A DNA stretch of 64,000 nt, taken from contig NZ_CP027860.1 in the NCBI RefSeq assembly GCF_003015185.1, positions 1,488,001 to 1,552,000 of the forward strand, read 5' to 3'. Below are positions 24,235 to 30,864 of the stretch, piece by piece. Every line of letters begins with the position of its first letter. The first letter of the stretch is position 1. Position numbers and translations under genes: made by a program. The notes under the pieces were generated by a model that saw only the letters and a program-made list of their open reading frames with translations, searched no databases and had not been told where the DNA came from. This stretch comes from Ahniella affigens. Its GTDB lineage: Bacteria; Pseudomonadota; Gammaproteobacteria; Xanthomonadales; Ahniellaceae.

Positions 24235-25345
24235 GACTATGCTCAAAGCGCAATCGGAATCGTGCCGCCTCGGGCCTCCTGCCGGATTGGGGCTTGGAAT
24301 TCGCTTTGGTCTGGATGACTAGCCCGGATTCGATGATTTCTGCTCTGTACCGATAGAATGCCGATTTCGAAAAATGGCTCCGAAAATTCGAGTGTGAGAG
24401 CACAATCTCTGCTGTGCCAGATACCCCCACCATGCGATAACAAAGGTCGACAACATTGCGGGCCTCTGGGCTTATGGACTTGTATTCCTGAGAGTCAAAC
24501 AGAACGTTGGGAATGATGGTGAATCCGGAAGCTGGCCCGGAGTACGCGCTGGAAACAAGAGCGCGAATCTCGGAGTCTGGCAATGGCAGGTCACACTTCG
24601 TGGCGTTTAGTTTTGAAATGCGTGCAAGTGCCTCCTGAGGGTCCAAGCCCTGTCGGCGAAAGCCGCATGCGAGGGCAAACATGGTTGAGTTTCTTGATCC
24701 GATTTTGATTCGGTTTGCCGGGCTCGGCTGCTCAAATCTGATTAGCCCTAGCGCCTTCTGCCAATCGCCGAATTCGTAAGCTGGCAGCGGATTGCATTCG
24801 AGAACACGACTCAGAAACGGTTCGGCCTTAAGGTGCAAGAACCCTGGCAGCCTCATGACTCGCGGCAAGTCGCAAACTGACTCGTCACCGCCAAACCGCT
24901 TTGCTAGGTGCTGCTGTGCGCTTCTGAACGCTCCAAGGGGGCAGCCACTGACGCGCCAGTATGCATGAAAGCGTCCTGGCGATGATTCAATGATTGCTTG
25001 GGGTGGAAGCTCTGCAGTTCGAATCGGCGCCAGCGGAGCGCCATCCAAGTCAACGAACAAACACCGAACAGCTTTCACATTTTGCGCTCTACGTTTGCTA
25101 GACCCATCGCCCTGATTGACCATGAAGCAGATTGCGCTGCCTCGGTCGTTCAAACTTCGAAGCGTGTCCCAATGCGCGCCAATGGTCCCCTTGAGAATTC
25201 GGCTTAGTGTCCGATCCTCGCTGCGGCCTTTGGGTTCCGCGAAGGATTGAAATAGGCAATCGGCGATTCCAAGGCATTCAAGAAATCGCGTCGCTTCCTG
25301 CTGCACCGGGGTTCTTTGCTCGTACACGGCTCGTCTTCGATTCAA
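24209..25345 (-). CDS. AEP-type (RepB-like) DNA primase of element 2
   Basis: The protein has 378 residues. The archaeo-eukaryotic primase core is readable: CLFVDLDG (Asp99, Asp101) as motif I, SSPGRFHAYWRV (His127) as motif II, and DLPRVMRLPGFLHLK (Asp159, Arg162) as motif III. A PriCT-like helical stretch (RNSTMFALACGFRRQGLDP and onward) and a C-terminal winged-helix region (EIVLSHSNFRSHFSKSAFYRYRAEI) follow. It would prime replication of the excised element. The start is TTG at 25345, overlapping the stop of the preceding small gene, so the operon is translationally coupled. A GTG six codons downstream is an alternative start. Its end overlaps a 44-bp stem-loop. Confidence 0.85.
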   Translation of the reverse strand: MNRRRAVYEQRTPVQQEATRFLECLGIADCLFQSFAEPKGRSEDRTLSRILKGTIGAHWDTLRSLNDRGSAICFMVNQGDGSSKRRAQNVKAVRCLFVDLDGAPLAPIRTAELPPQAIIESSPGRFHAYWRVSGCPLGAFRSAQQHLAKRFGGDESVCDLPRVMRLPGFLHLKAEPFLSRVLECNPLPAYEFGDWQKALGLIRFEQPSPANRIKIGSRNSTMFALACGFRRQGLDPQEALARISKLNATKCDLPLPDSEIRALVSSAYSGPASGFTIIPNVLFDSQEYKSISPEARNVVDLCYRMVGVSGTAEIVLSHSNFRSHFSKSAFYRYRAEIIESGLVIQTKANSKPQSGRRPEAARFRLRFEHSPTSGTIRA

Positions 25346-25542
25346 CAGTTGTAGCCGTGTGAGCGCAAGTAAAGTGCCGCACTTTCCTGGCTCCTTTCAA
25401 TCGCATCGGCCATTCGTGTCAGAACATTAGCGAGGAAGGGCCACTGGTGCGCGTCGATGCGAGTTGCGGTGGCGAGTAGGAGGACTGTCACCGCGTTCAA
25501 GATCGCCAGTTGCAGGACGTGGCCCGCACAACGGGGCGTCAC
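25342..25542 (-). CDS. Small hypothetical protein coupled to alpA and the primase
   Basis: The protein has 66 residues from GTG 25542, which overlaps the alpA stop (GTGA); its own stop overlaps the primase TTG. A hydrophobic helix (LQLAILNAVTVLLLATATRI) is followed by WPFLANVLTRMADAIERSQESAALYLRSHGYNC. The tight overlaps on both sides argue for a real gene. I do not know the family; small proteins at this position are common in similar islands. The longer frame reaching 25677 overlaps alpA too far to be likely. Confidence 0.55.
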   Translation of the reverse strand: MTPRCAGHVLQLAILNAVTVLLLATATRIDAHQWPFLANVLTRMADAIERSQESAALYLRSHGYNC

Positions 25543-25889
25543 GCTTTGTCTCCGTCGATTGAACCTGATTCGAGGTCCTGAAGTAGTTGTCGTATTACTG
25601 CTGCGCGCCATGCCGTGCAGCGGGGACCAATCTTGACGCCTTTCGGAAATCGTCCCGAGCGACATCCCTCCCACCATGTCGACGCGCTGACGGGAATCAG
25701 CGCGAGGACTTCAGGTAGTCTCAAGTAGCCGCCAGCGTCGAGGAGTTCACCTGCCCGGACTGCAGCGTTCTTCCATCGCTCGTTAGTGCGTCGGTTGGGC
25801 TCGCCCTTTGCGATTGCCGATTGAATGCTTGATATTGCGCGAACGGACTGCGCAAGTTGGGCCCGGCGCTTCGATGTCTCACGTTCCAT
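25539..25889 (-). CDS. AlpA-family regulator/excisionase
   Basis: The protein has 116 residues from ATG 25889, chosen for GGAGAACGT in front of it; an ATG at 25952 would add 21 residues. The C-terminal half is a MerR/AlpA-type winged helix: YLRLPEVLALIPVSASTWWEGCRSGRFPKGVKIGPRCTAWRAAVI. In P4-like elements such proteins activate the integrase or act as recombination directionality factors. The gene lies upstream of the small gene and primase in one overlapping operon. A 31-bp perfect palindrome lies 65 bp upstream of the start and is a likely operator. Confidence 0.85.
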   Translation of the reverse strand: MERETSKRRAQLAQSVRAISSIQSAIAKGEPNRRTNERWKNAAVRAGELLDAGGYLRLPEVLALIPVSASTWWEGCRSGRFPKGVKIGPRCTAWRAAVIRQLLQDLESGSIDGDKA

Positions 25890-25953
25890 ACGTTCTCCAA
25901 TTTGGCGCGAGGAGTTGCGCCTGGATTGGAAGCGTATGGACAGAGCGTTCATA

Positions 25954-26001
25954 AACGTTGCAATTGCAGTGCAATTGCAACGTTGTTCCTGCTATTGCAA
26001 T
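25954..26001. promoter_or_regulatory. 31-bp perfect palindrome plus ATTGCAAT box upstream of alpA
   Basis: Two 15-bp arms (25954-25968 and 25970-25984), built on AACGTTGCAATTGCA around a single central base, are followed by ATTGCAAT at 25994-26001. The repeated TTGCAATT-like core suggests a multi-site operator for AlpA or another regulator; iterons for replication are an alternative. Confidence 0.65.
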
Positions 26002-26030
26002 GATCGACTAGCCTGCAGGTGTCTGCGGGT

Positions 26031-26696
26031 CTAGCGCTTATTTGTCTTGGCTGGTCGATTCTCTCTGGTCGGCTGTCGCGCCTCGTGCTTGATCATGGCG
26101 TTTGCCTTGGATAACCAATCTGCGATAGTTCGCTTGCTAATGGTCCTTTCGGCGTTCAATGCTGCGTCGATTACGCCACTCAGAACATCTGCAGCTTTGC
26201 CGTTGCTGTGTGGTTTGGATATGTCGAAGCCAGTTTGGATTGACAATGCGGCCACTATTGCCAATAGGGTGTGTTCCGCTCGACTGTCAATCTGATCATG
26301 ACTGCCGTCATCTGCGCGTGCAGCTTCTGAATCAATTCGAATCTGTCGTCCGGTTTGCCTGCACCACTCTTGAAAGTCGGACAGCTTAATCATAGTCAAG
26401 CGGCGATCAATGACCCGTTTGACTGGTTGCCTCCACTCCTGTCTATCAAGCGCGAAAGTGTTCACTTCCCCGCCTGTTACTGTCTCCTTGATGACGGCCA
26501 TGAGCTTAGGCGGCCGCTTTCCGCTAATCGCTTCCTCAAGGGTCCAGCCGCAAGCGGCAAGGCGCTCTCGCGCAATTCGATCTGATTCGCTTGGGCTTCT
26601 GTAGGATCGCTCTGGGTCGAGACCAGCGAGAATCGAAATTGCTTCGTGCAAGGAAATCGGGTCTCTTTGCCACGTTGTGGCGGGTGTCTTGGTCAT
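26031..26696 (-). CDS. Element 2 hypothetical protein
   Basis: The protein has 221 residues from ATG 26696, with GGAGAAGG in front. It contains SLHEAISILAGLDPERSY near the start, two predicted helical parts and a positively charged tail (RQPTRENRPAKTNKR). IVAALSIQTGFDISKPHSNGKAADVLSGVIDA followed by SKRTIADWLSKAN is reminiscent of proteins found beside integrase genes in proteobacterial islands. I cannot name a family. It lies between alpA and the integrase on the same strand; a DNA-binding or replication-accessory role is only a guess. Confidence 0.65.
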   Translation of the reverse strand: MTKTPATTWQRDPISLHEAISILAGLDPERSYRSPSESDRIARERLAACGWTLEEAISGKRPPKLMAVIKETVTGGEVNTFALDRQEWRQPVKRVIDRRLTMIKLSDFQEWCRQTGRQIRIDSEAARADDGSHDQIDSRAEHTLLAIVAALSIQTGFDISKPHSNGKAADVLSGVIDAALNAERTISKRTIADWLSKANAMIKHEARQPTRENRPAKTNKR

Positions 26697-26872
26697 GCGT
26701 GCCTTCTCCACGCCCTTCATGGTTCACCACGGCAGCGAGTGAAGGTTTCCCGTTTTCAGCTGGCCGGCCTAGCCGTGGTGTGGGCCATCTTATCGCGCCT
26801 GCGACTCGGAGCCGTTGCCGTGCTCGCAATGGAGGCCGAGACTAGGCGCTCGGGCTATTCATCTTTGCTGCC

Positions 26873-28096
26873 CTACGATCCTGCACGCTTGGCATGAATC
26901 GGCGTCACCGATGCCGGCAGGTCGAGCCCGTCGAGCCAATCGGCCCACCGTTGCATGGTGCGGACGCGCTCATCGTTGAACGCGGTGCGATCGTAGGCTT
27001 TCTGGATCGCGTCCTTTTTGGCGTGGGCCAATTGCGCTTCCAGAACATCGGCGGGAATGGCGAGCCGTTCGCGGCCGGCGGTGCGGAGCATGCCGCGAAA
27101 GCCATGGGTGGCGTGTTGGCCGCTAAAGCCCATCGATCGCAAGGCTTTGCTGAGTGCATCGCGGTGCAGGTGTGGGGTGGATTGGCGGGCAACGGGCGGG
27201 AACACAAATTCGCGGCTAAACCGTAGTTCGCGCATGCGTTCCAGCAGGGCGAGCGCTTGGGTCGGCAGGGGCACGATATGGGCATTGCGCTTTTTCATGC
27301 GCTCGGGCGGAATGCGCCATTCTGCGGCATCGGGTGCAATCTCAGACCAACGCATGGACGCGACCATGCCCGGGCGCTGCGCGGTGTAGGCACACATGAG
27401 CAAGCCGGCCCGCACAATCTCCCCCGGATAGTCGCGAATGGCGCGCATCAAATCGCCGATTTGGTCGGGCAGGGTAGCGGCCGGAATGTGGCCCTTGTCC
27501 ATCTTGGGCAGAATCCCGTCCAGAACCAGCATGCGGCCTTCTTCACGCAAGCCATCGCGCATAGCATGCCGGACGATGGCGCTCAGGTATTCGCGGGCCT
27601 TGCGGGCCATTTCCGGAGCCTTCTCCGCCATGGCTCGCAGAACCGGCGTGCAATCCTTGCTGGCCAGCGTGGCAATGGGCAGCGGCCCGAGCTTGGGCAG
27701 CAGATAGCTGCGGGTCACCAGATCGGCTTTGCGGAAGCTGTCCGGCGACCAGCCCGGGCGCTTGAACGCCAGCCAGTCGGCACAGACGGCCGCGAAGGTG
27801 CCGCGAACGTCATTCTGGGTGGCTTCCCGTTCGGCCTTGCGTTGTTCGCCCGGGTCGACGCCCGATTGCAACAAGGCGCGGGCGGCGTCGCGTCGGCTTC
27901 GGGCTTCGGCCAGCGAGACTTCCGGATATACCCCCAGCGCCAGCAGTTTTTCCTTCCCGGCGTGGCGGTACTTCATGCGCCAATAGCGGGCGCGGGTCTG
28001 GGTGACTTCCAGGTAGAGCCCCAGCCCATCCCAATGTCGCCCGGGTTGGGGTTTCTTCAAGGCCACAACCGTTAATTTGTCGCGGGATTTGGCCAT
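26873..28096 (-). CDS. int: Tyrosine integrase of element 2
   Basis: The protein has 407 residues and is full length. The N-terminal DUF4102-type arm-binding domain (GLGLYLEVTQTRARYWRMKYR, YPEVSLAEARSRRDAARALL) is followed by a SAM-like core-binding domain. The catalytic domain then carries Arg241 (TAQRPGM), the H-x-x-R box (His331, Arg334 in THGFRGM), His358 (LAHAK) and nucleophile Tyr368 (AYDR). It would insert the circle into the 3' end of the adjacent tRNA-Thr gene and, with the AlpA-like protein, excise it. One TGGGGGTAT site lies 3 bp upstream of the ATG, so the integrase may repress its own synthesis. Confidence 0.95.
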   Translation of the reverse strand: MAKSRDKLTVVALKKPQPGRHWDGLGLYLEVTQTRARYWRMKYRHAGKEKLLALGVYPEVSLAEARSRRDAARALLQSGVDPGEQRKAEREATQNDVRGTFAAVCADWLAFKRPGWSPDSFRKADLVTRSYLLPKLGPLPIATLASKDCTPVLRAMAEKAPEMARKAREYLSAIVRHAMRDGLREEGRMLVLDGILPKMDKGHIPAATLPDQIGDLMRAIRDYPGEIVRAGLLMCAYTAQRPGMVASMRWSEIAPDAAEWRIPPERMKKRNAHIVPLPTQALALLERMRELRFSREFVFPPVARQSTPHLHRDALSKALRSMGFSGQHATHGFRGMLRTAGRERLAIPADVLEAQLAHAKKDAIQKAYDRTAFNDERVRTMQRWADWLDGLDLPASVTPIHAKRAGS

Positions 28097-28098
28097 GT

Positions 28099-28150
28099 TG
28101 GGGGTATCAGTTTTCGCCCTTGCGGGCCCATACCCCCATATATACCCCCA
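28099..28150. promoter_or_regulatory. Arm-type sites at the integrase end
   Basis: TGGGGGTAT at 28099 is followed by inverted TACCCCCA at 28131 and 28143 (again 12 bp apart). They occupy the int leader between the gene and the attachment repeat. Confidence 0.65.
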
Positions 28151-28263
28151 GATGGGACCGGCTGTAAACGGACAAAGCCGGATCGTATCGGCCTAGATTG
28201 GCTGATAAATGCTTGATTTTCAGGGGATTTGTGGACCTTGCTGGACTTGCCCGGATACTGGCT

Positions 28264-28287
28264 TGGTGCCGAAACCCAGACTCGAAC
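28264..28287. other. Proximal attachment repeat (3' end of tRNA-Thr)
   Basis: This is identical over 24 bp to 22215-22238. Insertion keeps the tRNA gene intact because the element side supplies the 3' end. Confidence 0.9.
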
Positions 28288-28339
28288 TGGGGACCTACCG
28301 CTTACAAGGCGGTTGCTCTACCAACTGAGCTATTCCGGC
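28264..28339 (-). tRNA. tRNA-Thr(TGT)
   Basis: The gene has 76 nt with encoded CCA. The acceptor GCCGGAA pairs with TTTCGGC (one G-T pair). The D-arm is AGCTCAGTTGGTAGAGC, and the anticodon stem ACCGC/GCGGT carries loop CTTGTAA with anticodon TGT. The T-arm contains GTTCGAGTC. It reads ACA codons. It is the integration target of element 2. Confidence 0.95.
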
Positions 28340-28367
28340 GCCGGGCTGCCAGGGGCAGCGAACGGGT

Positions 28368-28395
28368 ATTGTAGCGTGTCTGTCTGTTTCGGCAA
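28368..28395 (-). promoter_or_regulatory. Probable sigma-70 promoter of tRNA-Thr
   Basis: On the minus strand a -35 box TTGCCG (28395-28390) and a -10 box TACAAT (28373-28368) are separated by 16 bp. The -10 box ends 28 bp upstream of the tRNA 5' end. Confidence 0.65.
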
Positions 28396-28797
28396 AACCC
28401 TTCTTGCTTGGGCCAGAATCGGTCCATCCTGCTCGTTCGGACCGATCTTGAGTTCACTGGTTGTCTGGACTCAGCGTTTCGCCGACACGTAATCGCCGTC
28501 GTTCACTTGGGTGTGTTATTCGCAGCTTCCGTTGGCTCTGAACTGGTGTAGGCGTTTTGGTCGTACCGAAGGTGCGCTTATTCGCGCATCAAACTGTTGT
28601 CCCGAGCCGGAGGCAGCGCTCGGCCATTCGCCGTCATGCGAGCGAAAGCTGGAAGCCAATTCGACTGTCGCACACTGGTCGTCTTTAGAAATGGATTCCA
28701 GTTTTCCAGAGCGTGTTAAGACACTGAGAGACCGGTTCGAGCAACCTGGCCGGTCGCATTCGCAAGCGATGGGTCAGCTTGCCGCGAGCTTGAACCC

Positions 28798-28932
28798 CGC
28801 CCCGGATCAAGTCCGGGGCGACGAATCGCGAGAATGTCCGTCGCGGCAAAACCGTTGCTTCCGACGCTAAAAAGGTGGGTTTCCCACAGAATTCCAATCC
28901 ACCTCTCGTCACCCCGGACTTGATCCGGGGTG
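28798..28932. repeat. Inverted pair of CCCCGG-family palindromes
   Basis: Copies at 28798-28820 and 28910-28932 lie in opposite orientation (GGATCAAGTCC versus GGACTTGATCC), with about 90 bp between them. Confidence 0.85.
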
Positions 28933-29097
28933 GGTTGAAGTCCTTTCAGTCGAACTGAGGCTATGTGGAAGCGCCAAGTATTGTCCTGCCCCAACGTTTT
29001 CACACAGCCGGTTTCGCTGGAATGACGACAGAAAAACAATGCCTTAGATGATGTTTGATGAGAGCGCCCTGGCACGGGCCTGCTGGTCATGGGTCCA

Positions 29098-30627
29098 TCA
29101 GTCCTCGTTCGGCTTTCTGAAGTACAGCATCAGCGCGTAGATGCAAACAAAGCTCCCGGCCACGGGCACGAGCGCCGCCAGGGTCAATAGAACGCGGATC
29201 ACCATGCTGCGGCCGGGCTGTCCGAGTAAGCGAAATACGCCGAACGCACCGAGCCACGCCAGTGTGTACGCGATGAACCGGAACGGGCTGCCGCTGAGCA
29301 TGGTGGCGAATAGCAGCAGCACAAACACGCTCGATGCCCCAGCAGCCGTAAGTCCGAGCCCAATGAAATCGGGAGTGCTGTTGCTGCGGTCTGGATTGGT
29401 ACCGAAGCTTGATCCGGAGCGCGCGGCTGCGGCAGTGTTGGGAGTCGCCGTACCTTTGCCGACATCATTGGTCCGATGCGCCATCGCATTGCCGCTGATA
29501 CTGCCCGGACCGACTGTAGACACCGGCGTGTAACCGGGGGCCGAGCCATGCCGCTCGGCCATCGTGCTCAACACTTGTCCGGGTGTGGACAGGCGCTTGC
29601 CGAGCTCGGCGTAGCTGCCGGCGCCTGCGATCACGCCTTGGCGGCCCGCTTCGGCCACGCCTTTCGCGTGCGCGATCACCATCAGCGCATTCGATGCCGC
29701 CAAGTCTTTCGTGACTCCTGCGCCATTGCGATACGCCATGCCGAGCATGAACAGCCCCTGGGCGTGACCGCGATCGGCCGCGCGGGCGAACCAGGCAAGT
29801 GCTTTGGTGACGTCTTTAGGAACGCCGTCGCCGTTTTGGTAGCACACGCCCAGGTTGAACATCGCGTTCTCCGAGCCGAGATCAGCGCCCTTCTGAAACG
29901 CCGCTGCCGCCGTCGGAAAGTCGCGTGGCACGCGCTCGCCGATGATGAATTCGCCGCCAATTTCGACCCAAGCCTCCGCATCGCCGGCTTCAGCGCGCCG
30001 CTTCAATGCGGCCAGGTCGAAACCGCTTGCAGCGACACCCGTTGGCGCTGGGGGCGATGGCTGGTCGGTGGCTTCGTGATCCATCGGGACCAAGCTGAGC
30101 TTGCTCGTGCCGGCCGTGGTTGGCGCCGCTGCGGCAGCGGTTGACGCGGGCGCTGGCGGCTTAGGACTCGCGCCGGCGCTGTTCGACCCATGGCGCTGTC
30201 GGACTTCCTGCCATTGCTTGAAGCGCTGATCGAGCACGGCCGCCATGCGATCGAAGTTCGCCCAGGTATCGGGCAGGCTGCATGTATCTGCCACCGGGCA
30301 CCCGGTGTCGGGCAAATCCCGCTGGAAGGCACGCGCGAAATCTTTGCTGAAATACTTTTCGTAATAGGCCTGCGTGAACGCGTTGCCAAGCTCGTTGAAG
30401 TCATCGCTGTACAGCTTGCCGTCACAGTGATCAAACAGAACGGTCTGGCCGGTGGTGGTGCGCTGTTGCAGTTGGTCCTTGACGCCACTTGGTTCGTCGT
30501 ATTCGGCGCTGCCGAGGCCGCGCAGTATGGCCCAAGCCAGATACATCCCGAGGTGCGTGCCGGCCGCTTCGTTGTCGAGGTCCCGTTCGAAGTTCAGAAA
30601 GTAGTATTCGGCGTCGTCGTATTTCAT
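29098..30627 (-). CDS. Membrane-anchored Sel1-repeat protein with an N-terminal DUF7832-like domain
   Basis: The protein has 509 residues from ATG 30627. The first about 140 residues (MKYDDAEYYFLNFERDL, AAGTHLGMYLAWAILRGLG, LFDHCDGKLYSDDFNE, YYEKYFSKDFARAF) match a domain of unknown function I know as DUF7832. After a low-complexity linker come about three Sel1 repeats (AEAWVEIGGEFIIGERV, NAMFNLGVCYQNGDGVPKD, LFMLGMAYRNGAGVTKD). Several membrane helices follow at the C-terminus (GASSVFVLLLFATMLSG, FIAYTLAWLGAFGVF, LLTLAALVPVAGSFVCIYALML). An upstream ATG at 30666 has a better ribosome site (GGGAG). It is divergent from the kinase gene at 30865, so a scaffold for that pathway is possible. Sel1 proteins generally mediate protein contacts. 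Confidence 0.8.
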   Translation of the reverse strand: MKYDDAEYYFLNFERDLDNEAAGTHLGMYLAWAILRGLGSAEYDEPSGVKDQLQQRTTTGQTVLFDHCDGKLYSDDFNELGNAFTQAYYEKYFSKDFARAFQRDLPDTGCPVADTCSLPDTWANFDRMAAVLDQRFKQWQEVRQRHGSNSAGASPKPPAPASTAAAAAPTTAGTSKLSLVPMDHEATDQPSPPAPTGVAASGFDLAALKRRAEAGDAEAWVEIGGEFIIGERVPRDFPTAAAAFQKGADLGSENAMFNLGVCYQNGDGVPKDVTKALAWFARAADRGHAQGLFMLGMAYRNGAGVTKDLAASNALMVIAHAKGVAEAGRQGVIAGAGSYAELGKRLSTPGQVLSTMAERHGSAPGYTPVSTVGPGSISGNAMAHRTNDVGKGTATPNTAAAARSGSSFGTNPDRSNSTPDFIGLGLTAAGASSVFVLLLFATMLSGSPFRFIAYTLAWLGAFGVFRLLGQPGRSMVIRVLLTLAALVPVAGSFVCIYALMLYFRKPNED

Positions 30628-30864
30628 GCAGAATCTGGTGGCAGCGGAACCCGATATGGTGCCCATTCGGCTCCCAAAAAACGAGAAGGCGGCAGCACTT
30701 TGATTCAGAGCCATGGAGCGTTGCCAACACGTTTCATGGCTCTGCTGCTGAATGATATTTGCAATGTCGACCTTGCGCCGCGGGCAGATCATCGTATGCT
30801 CAGAGACCGTGCGACCGGTGTAGCAAGCGCTCGCTGAACCACCCTTTCAATGCAGTCAACGACT

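Larger units (their letters stand above)
22215..28287. mobile_element. Complete small integrative element in tRNA-Thr (element 2)
   Basis: The element is bounded by perfect 24-bp direct repeats (22215-22238 and 28264-28287), the second being the 3' end of the intact tRNA-Thr gene. Unit length is 6049 bp. Contents in order from the tRNA are integrase, an unknown protein, AlpA-type regulator, a 66-residue protein, an AEP-type primase, a small basic ORF, an Mrr-like nuclease and a membrane protein. All genes except the last two face away from the tRNA. Base composition is AT-richer than the flanks. There are no capsid, packaging or conjugation genes, so it resembles a satellite-like island. Paired TACCCCCA sites lie inside both ends. 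Confidence 0.9.
28340..29097. other. Intergenic region with one repeat pair, no gene
   Basis: This 758-bp region lies between tRNA-Thr and the Sel1 gene. Apart from the tRNA promoter and the CCCCGG-family pair at 28798-28932, I see no supported gene. Open frames here lack ribosome sites and run through the repeats. Confidence 0.6.

Noticed and set aside
25543-25677. Longer N-terminus for the 66-residue element 2 protein
   Set aside because: It would overlap alpA by about 140 bp; the GTG at 25542 gives the usual stop/start overlap.
27257-28075. 272-codon open frame antisense to the integrase gene
   Set aside because: It is a shadow of a complete integrase with all catalytic residues.
28511-28870. 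119-codon frame downstream of tRNA-Thr
   Set aside because: It reads through a palindromic repeat, has no ribosome site and no recognisable product.
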